Source of the DNA: Holacanthus passer | Taxonomy: Eukaryota > Chordata > Actinopteri > Pomacanthidae | Direction of reading: 5' to 3' | Assembly: GCA_025331565.1 (NCBI GenBank) | Contig: JAFREQ010000015.1 | Span: 1,488,001-1,552,000 of the forward strand | DNA: 64,000 bases | Part shown: one piece after another, positions 12,762-22,533 of the stretch | Numbering within the stretch: the stretch's first letter is position 1 | How the letters are laid out: each line of letters starts with the position of its first letter | Program-made: the position numbers and the translations under genes | Notes under the pieces: generated by a model | The model's database searches: none | What the model was told of the DNA's origin: nothing | The model's input: only the letters and a program-made list of their open reading frames with translations

Positions 12762-13817
12762 AATACCGTCAGACTTGCTGTGTGCTCTGAACACATGAAG
12801 AGATGAGGATCAACACGGTGATTCTCACACGACCCCACAGTGAGCACATTATCAGTGGGCTTCAATAGACCCTCTCTGCTCTGCCTCACAGGGCTTCAGG
12901 GTGGAAGAAGGAGCTCCTGGATCAGTCCTTATGTTGCTGTTGGAAAAAAAAAAGATCATCAGATTAATCTTACCTTCTTATTATCAGTGGTCTTATCCTG
13001 ATACTTTGCACTCTTTATGAACCATTTACTAATGCTTTGTAACTCTGAATAACACATTTGCAGGGTTGCCAAATGAATTTTGTATCATTTGCTAGAACTG
13101 GACAAAATCTGGAGAGAAACTCATATATTAACAACTTATTAAGGGAATGTGCAAAAATTATTGGGCTGGTGAGCAGGGCTGAAGGTTATTAAAGTGTTCT
13201 TTGGAGAGCTGCAACACACTCCCCACAACATGTTAACATAATATAACTGTGTTCAATCGGTACATTATACCACTATTTAAACCTTAATATCTTAATGGGA
13301 CTTCTAATGTGAGACACCAGTGAACACATTCATATTTTCTGTGTGTGGGGGAGTGCAACATTGTGAACCATGTCCCAAGTGAAAGTTGGGAAAAAGTCAG
13401 ACCAAATATATACCCTCCCTAATAATTTCCCTACAGTCTCTATGTGGTCATACAATACAATCAATCAAAGAGATTTTCAACAACCTGGCAACCCAAAAGT
13501 TATTCTTATTAATCTAAAATCTATAAAGCCACAGTAAATAATTTATTAACGACTAATTATTAATTATGGCTATAACTTATAGACTGCAAAATGGTACCAA
13601 CATTTCAATAAGGGCTGATAGTGTAATGAATCCCAGAATGATGTCTCCTTATCCTTCAGGACAGGCCTGACTGTGTCTAACTATGCAAGCTGCTTGACTA
13701 GATGTTGTCCATTCAGGTGTCTCCTATTTGACTTTCTGTGGCAGATGGGTTCTTTATAAAACATGCCAACTGATATTAGCTTCTACTGAGAGGCAAGTGT
13801 TGCCCCTGAAAAAGCTC

Positions 13818-13863
<46 letters not shown>
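13818..13863. repeat. compound (TG)n(GA)n microsatellite
   Basis: About ten TG units pass directly into about thirteen GA units. Confidence 0.95.
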
Positions 13864-13919
13864 GAGGGGGAACAAGGAGGAGAGGGAAAGAGAGACTGAG
13901 TCCAATGGGAAGAATGAGA

Positions 13920-14340
13920 AAATCTCTTAAAGAGCCGTGACGGGGCCCTGGTCTCCCTCTAAATGTATTTTAATAGGAGGGACCCTGATGTCCAGGCCAA
14001 TTCATCTCCCATCTCCCTGTAATGAAAGGAGTGGTGGTCGGGCAGAGGGGCAGATCTGGGGATGGAGGGATGCTACAAAGGGCTGCATGTGGCTTTGCCT
14101 CATTATGCTGCAGTTAGGCGTAGGGCTGCACAGAGGCAGCGGGGGTGAGGGTCCCCACAGACCAGCTCAGGGGCCACAATGCCGGCGTGGACGGCTGCAA
14201 AGGGAGACCCTGCCACGCCATTATCCCGCAGCTACTAACGAGGGCTTCATACGCCTTTGATAATAATCTCACTATTGAAATCCTGATAAATCCCCCCTGC
14301 GTTTACAGCCAAATCCCATTTGTAACGGGTTCGTGGAAGA
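13920..14340. promoter_or_regulatory. candidate conserved non-coding element, 1.3 kb upstream of pcdh8
   Basis: A 420-bp block of moderate GC content without simple repeats. It contains GTATTTTAATAGG, TGATAATAATC and TTGTAACGGG segments and overlapping short open frames on the plus strand with no domain. It is more likely regulatory than coding; conservation could not be tested. Confidence 0.3.
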
Positions 14341-15308
14341 GGCTGTGTGAGTGCGCGCGTGACCGTCTCTGCGCGCGCGCGTGTGTGTGCGTGTTCACCT
14401 GCTCTGTTCTGGCAGGCGAGGCCAAGGAGAGTCGCATGTTAAACCAGGGCCGTTACACTGGCTTTAATTAAAAAAAAATCCCAACTCCCGAGCACAAGAC
14501 ATCTCGTGAGCCGATCTGAGCTGAATTAGAATAAAATCAATGTTTAAGTGGATATGGTCCCTTTTTTCCCCAGCCTCAGATATGATCTGATGGGCAAACA
14601 ATTACTGGATTACAACACACTGGGGGGATGAATAATAGAAGACAGAGCAAATTTATGGAATTTATTAATGAGAATAAAATGAGCACTAAAATGATGCCAT
14701 TACCACCAGTTACACCACATTCTTTTGATTCCGTGCCCTGCTATTATTCTGCACGTTGAGCTGTCTCAGCATTATGGGTCTATCTTTAGCCCATTATGAG
14801 AAATCTTATCTGTCTGGCTGAGTGGATCAGGGCTCTGAGGCTGGAGACGAATCATGTCATATTTTTTGCATTGCGTGAAGTTATTTTCCTATCAGAGGTG
14901 GGAGAGGTCACTGGGACATCTCAGCCTGCCACTGACTCTTTTCTCTCCCGTGGGTTGCACGGGGGCACGTGCGTGGGGATCCAACCTAGTGTTGAAGCAT
15001 AAATCTGTTTCCACTGAAAAGTGCGCCTATAGGGTAAAAAGCATCCTGAGCAGATACTCCCATTCAAATGCTTTGTCCTCTAGCTCAGGGACACTGCGCA
15101 TCTCTGTGCTCCCCCCATGTGTCGGTGCGCAGACTCATTTAACAGCCCCGGGAACATAAACAAGCAACAGAAACTATAGCAGTATTAAATCAAGCCCCGC
15201 TTTTAGCCCACATATTGGGTGCCAAGTTTCTGCGCACAGTCCAGGAATCTCTAAACAGGGTTTAGAGGTCTTTCAGAAGTCCCCCTTTTTCCCCCTCTCA
15301 AAGCTCGG
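14341..15308. other. pcdh8 proximal upstream region
   Basis: Non-coding. Position 14370 onward has a short CG/TG-rich stretch. Positions 14600-14830 are AT-rich with many TTATTAATGAG-like homeodomain sites. Confidence 0.4.
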
Positions 15309-15350
15309 ATTGGTCACAGTGCGGCTCATTTGCATGCCTCGCCGTATAAA
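15309..15350 (+). promoter_or_regulatory. pcdh8: pcdh8 core promoter (inverted CCAAT, octamer, TATA)
   Basis: Three classical elements lie in order: an inverted CCAAT box (ATTGG, 15309-15313), a POU octamer ATTTGCAT (15328-15335) and a TATA box TATAAA (15345-15350). This predicts a transcription start near 15,375-15,380 and a 5'UTR of about 240 nt before the first ATG at 15,617. The spacing of CCAAT and TATA is normal for a regulated Pol II promoter. Confidence 0.65.
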
Positions 15351-15404
15351 CCCTCCTGCAGACACTGCAGCCCTCTTGCGCTGAGAGAGCAGCACACCTC
15401 CAGT

Positions 15405-15438
15405 AGAGAGAGAGAGAGAGGGAGAGAGAGAGAGAGAG
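15405..15438 (+). repeat. (GA)n tract in the pcdh8 5'UTR
   Basis: Nearly perfect AG/GA repeat just after the predicted transcription start, so it should be transcribed into the leader. Confidence 0.9.
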
Positions 15439-15616
15439 GGGAGCGCATCCAGAGTGCGCATTGAAAGACATATGGAATATTTATTACAGGCTTCATACAA
15501 AACAATAAACAGCCCCGGAGAGTCGGCAGGAGCAGCTTTCTGCAGGCGCCTTGTCTTTAAACTTTAAACCGGACAGTTTGCTGAATTTGAGATCACTGTG
15601 GAGTGAAGGAGTCAGG

Positions 15617-18103
15617 ATGGGAGGATCAGGGTGGAACGGGCTCACGGTGCTGCTGTTGTGCGTCTCCGTGGCCAGCCTGGCTGCCGTGGCTCAGGGAAAG
15701 ACGGTGAAATATCAGACCTTTGAGGAGGACGCACCGGGGACAGTGATTGGAAACTTGGCCAAGGACATCTCCTCCTCCTCCTCCTCCTCCTCCGCCGCCG
15801 CTGCCTCCTCTTCCTCGGGGGGCTCCAGGACCAATTTCAGGATGATGAAACAGTTCAACTCCTCTTTCATCCGCCTGCGGGAGAGCGACGGGCAGCTGAG
15901 CATCGGGGAGCGGATAGACCGGGAGCGGATCTGCAAACACACCCTGCACTGCCTCATCGCCTTCGACGTGGTCAGCTTCTCCAAAGAGCAGTTCAAACTC
16001 ATCCACGTCGAGGTGGAGGTCAAGGACATCAACGACAACTCCCCCGAGTTCCCCCGGAAAGAGTCGAGTCTGGAGATCTCCGAGAACACGGCGGTGGGCA
16101 CGCGGATCCCGCTGGACTTTGCCGTGGACGACGACGTGGGGGTGAACTACATCCAAAGCTACCAGATCTCCGTCAACAGCCACTTTTCCATAGACGTGCT
16201 GAGCAGGGCCGACGGGGTTAAATATGCGGAGCTGGTGCTGATGAAGGAGCTGGACCGGGAGACGCAGGCTTCTTACGCGCTGGAGCTGGTGGCCATGGAC
16301 GGAGGTAACCCGTCCCGCTCCGGGACGACCCGCATCAACATCAAGGTGAAAGACTACAACGACAACAGCCCGGTGTTCGACAGGAACAGCTTCTCCGTGG
16401 ACTTGCCCGAGGACGCCCCCGTGGGCTCGCTCCTGCTGGACCTGAACGCGGAGGACCCGGACGAGGGGCTGAACGGGGAGGTGGTGTACGGGTTCGGCAA
16501 CCAGGTGCCCACGGAGATCCGCCAACTCTTCCGAGTGGACCGGAAGACCGGGCGGCTCACCCTGGAGAGTCCGATCGACTTCGAGAGTAAGAACACGTAC
16601 GAGTTCGACGTCCAGGCCACCGACCTGGGTCCGAACCCGAGCCCGGCCATCTGCAAGATCGTGGTGCAGGTGCAGGACGTGAACGACAACGCGCCGGAGA
16701 TCTCCATCACCCCCATGACGTCCATCACGGCGGGGATAGCGTACATCACGGAGGCGGCGGCCCGGGAGAGCTTCGTGGCGCTGGTCAGCACCTCGGACAG
16801 AGACTCGGGCGCGAACGGGCAGGTGCACTGCACGCTGTACGGGCACGATCACTTCCGGCTGCAGCAGGCGTACGAGGACAGCTTCATGATCGTGAGCACG
16901 AGCCCGTTAGACCGGGAGAAAATCCCCGAGTATAACCTGACGGTGGTGGCGGAGGACCTGGGCTCGCCGCCCTTCAGGACCATCACCCAGTACACGATCC
17001 GGCTGACCGACGAGAACGACAACGCGCCGGCCTTCAGCAAGCCGGTGTACGAGGTGTCTGTGGTGGAGAACAACGCACCGGGCGCCTACATCACCACGGT
17101 GGTGGCGCGGGACATGGACATGGGGTCAAACGGGAAGGTCAGCTACAAACTGGCGGACACCTACTTCATGGGCTCCCCCATCTCCACCTTCGTGTCCCTG
17201 GACCCGGCCAGCGGGTCGCTGTACGCGCTCCGCAGCTTCAACTACGAGGTGATGAAGCAGCTGGAGCTCCGCATCACGGCCAGCGACGGCGGCTCCCCGC
17301 CTCTGTCTGGCAGCGCCAGCGTCTACGTGCGCATCGTGGACCAGAACGACAACGCGCCGGTCATCAACCAGCCGGCTCTGCACAACGGCTCCGCCGAGGT
17401 GCTGCTGCCCCGTGACGCGCCCAGCGGCTACATCATCACCCGGGTGGAGGCGCGGGACGCGGACGAGGGCGTCAACTCGGAGCTGTCCTACGGGCTGGCC
17501 ACCGGGGAGCCCTCCGTGTTCTCCGTTAACAAAGCCACGGGGGAGATCTACCTGAACCAGGTGCTGAGCCACGACGTGGACGAAACCCTGAGCGTGACCG
17601 TGACGGTGAGTGACAACGGCAGGCCGGCGCTCACCTCCACCGCCACCCTCCACTTCCTCATCATCGCCGGCTCCCCGCCGAGCGACCGGACCGTGTACCA
17701 GGCTGGCAGCGGGGAGGAGGCGCGCGCGCAGTGGGACCTGTCGGTGGTGATCATCGTCGTGCTGGCGGGGAGCTGCACCCTCCTGCTGCTCGCCATCATC
17801 CTCATCGCCACCACCTGCAACCGGCGCAAGCGGGACAAGAGCGGCGAGGACAGCGACTCGTACGGGGAGAAGGGCACGCTGGAGAGGGGCCGGAGCCACG
17901 TGGGGGACAACCCGCTGCTGCCGCTCCACGGGGCCGGGGGAGGGGCGGCCTTTGAGGGACACTCGTACAGCAGCCAGGCCGGCGGGTTCACCTCGGCTCA
18001 CCCCGGGGGCAGCGACATGTGCTCGGCCTCGGAGGACGGCAGCGAGGTGCCCTGCGTGTATGACTCAGACAGCAACAGCAAGCTGCGAGGGAATAAACAC
18101 GAG
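15617..18103 (+). CDS. pcdh8: pcdh8 coding exon 1
   Basis: Encodes residues 1-829: signal peptide, all six cadherin repeats, transmembrane helix and proximal tail. One giant exon for the whole ectodomain is normal for delta protocadherins. It ends GAG|GTGAGA in phase 0. Codon use is strongly GC-biased, unlike the flanking DNA. Confidence 0.95.
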
Positions 18104-18915
18104 GTGAGAGGCACCTTTGGGACACAGTGATCAGCGGGGTGGGTTGTGGAGGGGCACACAACAATGAACCAGCTGCAGTGTGTTCATCCACCTGACACCA
18201 ACCTCTGTTTTCTTTCTCTCCTCTCCTCCTGCAGGGCTACTCCACCCTGCCCGGCTATGGCAATGGCAAAGAGGCTGTGAGGCCCATCACCATCTGGAAG
18301 GGGAACTCCTACACCACCATCTCTGCCAGGGACCCGGCCTTCAGTGGCAAAGACAGTGGCAAGGGGGACAGTGACTTCAATGACAGTGACAGTGATGTCA
18401 GTGGAGACACTGGGCTGAAGAAGGATGGAGCAGTGGTTCCTCCCATGGGTGGCCAAAATGGTAAGAGCCAGGAAAATGAATGTGAATGGTTGGATGAAAT
18501 GATGCCAGTTGGGTGTTTTGGTTCTAAATCTAACCTCACTCTCTCTCCTCCCTCTCTTCCAGCTCTGTGGGCTTGCACCAGCGAATGTAAGGTCCTGGGT
18601 CACTCAGACCGCTGCTGGAGCCCCTCGGCAGTGAGAGCCAACGCGGCGCCCTCTCCGGCCCCGACCCTCTCCTCCTTCAGCAGCCTCTCCAAGACGGCCT
18701 CCCTGCCCCGGGACCCCCACCGCAGGGACAACTGCTACCAGGCCCACATCCCCAAAACGGTGGGGCTGCAGAGCGTCTACGAGAAAGTGCTGCACAGAGA
18801 GTACGACTACGTCCTGGTCACCCCACCCAGGCCTGTGAGGGTGCAGGAGATCAGCGATATAACCCTCCCTGTCTACACCCCCACCCCAACACACTGTCCC
18901 AACAATGACGTCTAA
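15617..18915 (+). CDS. pcdh8: protocadherin 8 (paraxial protocadherin / arcadlin)
   Basis: Single-pass membrane adhesion protein of the delta-2 protocadherin group. In vertebrates it works in paraxial mesoderm morphogenesis and at synapses. Coding exons are 15617-18103, 18235-18460 and 18563-18915, giving 1021 aa (human about 1070). Residues 1-27 are a signal peptide. Six cadherin repeats follow at about 28-145, 146-254, 255-362, 363-473, 474-583 and 584-684, with calcium motifs such as DINDNSP, DYNDNSP, DVNDNAP, DENDNAP and DQNDNAP. The transmembrane helix is about 709-733, followed by RRKR. The cytoplasmic tail keeps FSGKDSGKGDSDFNDSDSD, LWACTSECKVLGHSDRCWSP and PKTVGLQSVYEKVLHREYDY, which are diagnostic of PCDH8. 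The frame is open upstream to 15551 but begins there with TTG; the first ATG is 15617 and directly precedes the signal peptide. cnmd downstream agrees with human 13q14 order. A Ser/Ala tract in the first cadherin repeat is unusual. Confidence 0.95.
15769..15816 (+). repeat. pcdh8: TCC/GCC trinucleotide repeat coding for Ser8-Ala4-Ser4
   Basis: Eight TCC codons, then four Ala codons and four Ser codons, give residues 52-67 in the first cadherin repeat. Human PCDH8 has a shorter, non-homopolymeric segment at this position. Confidence 0.9.
18104..18234 (+). other. pcdh8: pcdh8 intron 1 (131 nt)
   Basis: GTGAGA donor and a long pyrimidine tract ending CTCCTGCAG, phase 0. If retained, translation would stop after eight extra residues at 18128-18130. 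Confidence 0.9.
18235..18460 (+). CDS. pcdh8: pcdh8 coding exon 2
   Basis: Encodes residues 830-904 of the cytoplasmic tail, including the Ser/Asp-rich FSGKDSGKGDSDFNDSDSD motif. Phase 0 in, phase 1 out (AATG|GTAAGA). Confidence 0.93.
18563..18915 (+). CDS. pcdh8: pcdh8 coding exon 3
   Basis: Encodes residues 905-1021 and the stop codon. It begins with the conserved ALWACTSECKVLG segment after a CTCTTCCAG acceptor, and also carries KTVGLQSVYEKVLHREYDY. Confidence 0.95.
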
Positions 18916-18956
18916 AACTGACACTGCACACACACGCACACACGTACACATGCACG

Positions 18957-19007
<51 letters not shown>

Positions 19008-19500
19008 CCTAAGCTCACTCTCAAAGAAATGTATAGTGTATTCAAAGTTTTAATTTATGATTCATTGACAATGAGAATAATGTAACTTTCTGGAGTTATT
19101 TGTTGCTGTGGAGAGTGTGCATATACATATATATAAGTTTATATCCTAATATTTGTGTTTTATTGTAAAAGGCCACATTTGATGTCCATTCAATCACTTT
19201 GAGACATTTTGTTGGACATGAAGTGTATCATATGCAAGTTTTGTACATACAGAGATTTTATTTTTTATAAAAGTAATAATTAAGCAAAGGTATGTAAATA
19301 TGAATTGTAATTATTGATCAAGCACGCTGACTATTTAAAAAGGCCCCAGAGACTGAGCCATTTGAGGGCCCACAATGTATCAAGTTGATATTGATGTATG
19401 AAAATATTTGAATGCAATAATAAGTAGGCTAATTGTACAGATGTTTTTTTTTTTATCATCACAATATTCTGAGAGAAAATAAACTTTGAAATACTGTTCT
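18916..19500 (+). other. pcdh8: pcdh8 3'UTR with poly(A) signal
   Basis: A CA-rich microsatellite (18926-19005) directly follows the stop codon. AT-rich sequence continues to a canonical AATAAA at 19478-19483, so the transcript probably ends near 19,500. Confidence 0.65.
18926..19005. repeat. (CA)n microsatellite in the pcdh8 3'UTR
   Basis: Imperfect CA units become a perfect run from about 18961 to 19004. Confidence 0.95.
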
Positions 19501-20768
19501 GAAAACGTGACTCAAGTGTTTGTTCAGTAAGATCATGATCCAAGGGTTGGATGGGTGTGAGTGGATGCCTTGCAGGAATATAAGTCACTAGTATAGGCCA
19601 ACAGGCGGCGCTGTTCTTGCAGCAGTGAGCCTCTGTCCTTGCAGCCCACCGAAGAAGGTCAGTTTAGTTTTTTCTTTTGTGAATACGATTCTGCTGGTGA
19701 GATGCCAGAACAGACGCCAAGGTTTTCCAGCAAATCACTCTGTCCCCTCACGCACATCAAGAGCGAAAGCCTTCATAGCTATTCTCTCTCATTTCCATGG
19801 ACTTAATAACTGCATTTACCGGCTAAGACCTGCATGTGAACACAAGAATAATAGACATGCTCAGATTTCCATCACACAAATCATTGCCACCTGAAATGCG
19901 CCCATAGAGGAGACGTAATGAGAGTGGCTGTGCACAAAGGCACATTTAGCGCTCTTTCTTAGTGAGAGAAAGGCTGACACACGTGAGAGGAAGTCTAACT
20001 GAGTTAAAAGTTTGATAGGTATTCAAACACAGGTGTTTTTTTTTTGTTGTAGAACATGAAGTCCTTGTGAGCAAATCCTCCTGCTATCCTGTCAGGAGAG
20101 TTTTTGTCTATGTGCCAAATGCGCACGCTGCGCCCCTTACGTAATCCTCCCATTATCATTCATGGGTTCAGGGCATTTTTCATAACAGCGACGCAGTTCT
20201 GGACTCGGAAATACACGACGTAGGGGAATAAGATGTAAGTCTGTCCAACAAGCAGTTTTTTCACCCCGTCGTGTAAATATACTGACTCCAATCTGGAGAA
20301 AACATGCGACATTCCGCCAGAATCACCTTTGACCTGCAACCGTCTGTGGAGGCATTGAGAGGAGGGGAGAGAGGGAGGGGGGGGAGAAGGGGTGTGTGCA
20401 AAGGTGATGTGAGGAGACAACCTCACCCTTCCTTCATCATCTTCTTAATTGCTGAATAGATCTTAGCCTTCCCACCGAGCTTGTCATAAAGCTTAATGAT
20501 ATGAAACTCCGAGGATCATAGCAGGAATCAAACTCATCTAAGTTACATGAGCAGCCCGTGTGATCTTCAAAGGGGAAAAAATGATTTAGGCTGTTCTGAA
20601 AGAAAGCGAGACTCTTGGTTTAAATTAGTGGTTGCTCACAATGTGGTGATCGCCGACTGCAGGTTGGTTGTGATTTACCTTTTTGTTGAAAGTCACAAAA
20701 CTTGGAGAGGTTTCAGCATTACGGCATGAAACACGACCTGCCTTTGTGAACGAGCACCTCCTCCTGAG

Positions 20769-20771
<3 letters not shown>
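19501..20771. other. pcdh8-cnmd intergenic region / cnmd promoter region
   Basis: Non-coding, about 1.3 kb. There is no clear TATA box ahead of cnmd. The last 50 bases run into a GA tract. Confidence 0.5.
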
Positions 20772-20817
<46 letters not shown>

Positions 20818-20819
20818 GA
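20772..20819 (+). repeat. (GA)n tract just upstream of the cnmd start codon
   Basis: About 24 GA units end 46 nt before the cnmd ATG, so the tract lies in the 5'UTR or core promoter. Confidence 0.9.
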
Positions 20820-20864
20820 CAGGAGTTAGTGGACTGGGACTTCCTCAGGTGTTTGGCTCCAGTC

Positions 20865-20936
20865 ATGGCTGGGAACTCAGAGAAAGTACCGATCGCCTCA
20901 GCGGGACCGGAGGACCTGCAGCAGTTCATGCCTCCG
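20865..20936 (+). CDS. cnmd: cnmd coding exon 1
   Basis: Residues 1-24 (MAGNSEKVPI..., matching the vertebrate start MxxNSEKVPI). Phase 0 donor CCG|GTGAGT. Confidence 0.93.
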
Positions 20937-22497
20937 GTGAGTTTTCATACAGGCCAGCATGGCTCAATATGGCTGGAATAAGGAGGTGCATAATACAGGA
21001 TACTGTAGGTATGTCTGTGGTGGCCAGTCAGAGGCCAAAGTGTTCAGTTATTGACCTTTCAGATGCTGGACAGATGACCAAAAACATACAAATAGGCTCT
21101 TTGGTTCTCTATCATGGTGATGCTGTGTGTTTAGACATGCTGTCATTTTCTGGGGGGTTGTTTGTTTTACTGTAGGCCTACTCCGCCGTGGCCGTGAAGC
21201 CCGCCGCCACCGGCCGTCTCCTGAAGGCCGGGATCGCGGTGCTCATTGCAGGGGCCCTCCTACTGCTGCTGGGGGCCGTAGGAGCCTTCTACTTCTGGAA
21301 CAACAATGAAAAACATGTAAGACTTGTGTTTTATAGTTTCTCATACTTACAAAAGAATTGTGTGTGTATTTGTGTGGCTGGGGTGGGGTTTGGTAGTCTC
21401 ACTGTTTTTGGAGAGCTTCATAAATGTGCACTTTGCTATATGCAGAAGAAAACAGTTGTGTCTCTGCACCAGGCTTTTTTAATGTGTTCATTGCTGTTGC
21501 ACATGAGAAGTTCCATTAAGACGTTAAGGTTTAATTTGGGGTACATGATAAACAACTTGTACTAGTTTAACACTGTTATATTATTTAGTCATGTTGTGGA
21601 GAGGGTGTTGCAAGAGGAATTCAACATTAATAACCCTTTGGAAGGCTTTTCTTTTTTACAAAGAGAAACATAAAGTTCAGTCGCCCTCATCATTCCAATA
21701 ATTTCCACACAGTCCCTTAGGACTTTGAATCAAAAGTCAAATCAAATGCGGTCTGATCTGCTCGATCATTCCTTTTGTTCCATTGTGGTTTCACTCTACT
21801 TTCAAAACTTTTCTGAAAGAAGTGGCACTGGCATTGAAGAAAACCGCTCTGAAACTCATTCTACAAAGATAATGTCACATCATTGAACAGTTGAAACTAA
21901 CTGTTTTTAATTGGGAACAAGTGAAATTGAGTCGTCAGTGGTAAAATTTTTAACATGCTTGAATTAATAAGGAGACGAGAGTAAAGTATGGACTTTCCTG
22001 TTTTTGCAGTGTGGGCAAACAGTAAAATGTAAATGAAACACTCCAGCTCCACGGTGCAGTCTGCTCGGAGAATGGAGGCGTTGTGTGTGTGTGGTGTGTG
22101 CTGGAGGATCCTGGCAGGGTGGAGAGGGGGTGGGGATGGAGGGGCTCTTTGGTCCGGCTGATGCTCCAGGGGCAAGAGGTGGAAGAGATGAGGGGGGAAA
22201 ATGTAGCTTTCTGAGTGATTTTTTTCCCATTATGGAGTTAGAAAATGCTATGAAGACATGATGAAAAGGCTCTGCAGAAGAGTCATCATCACCCACATCT
22301 GTGCAGAATATATTCTTCTGGCCGAGTCTGAATGAGCGTGTCGTCTGAAAGAGAAATTCAGAAAAGAGAAGCTGCATGTGTGAGGGAAAATCGTAGGGTA
22401 AGACTGGAGAAAGAGGGTGAGGAGGAGTGTTGAAAGAGAGAGGGCTGGGGGTGGGGAGGCTCTCAGGACTCTCATACCTTACATGCCAGTCTGAAAC

Positions 22498-22533
<36 letters not shown>

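Noticed and set aside
12579..12889. Short His/Thr-rich frames over the (TG)n at 12,736
   Set aside because: Typical HTHTHT translations of a microsatellite. The same reason excludes the frames at 18,604-19,045, 22,479-22,715, 38,629-38,883 and 60,568-60,825.
15551..15616. Longer pcdh8 N terminus starting at 15551
   Set aside because: The frame is open but begins with TTG. The first ATG is at 15617 and directly precedes a good signal peptide.
15626..16852. 408-codon open frame antisense to pcdh8 exon 1
   Set aside because: It is a shadow of a GC-rich cadherin exon. The translation is Val/His/Arg-rich with no domain. The same holds for the antisense frames at 16354-16833 and 17126-18001.
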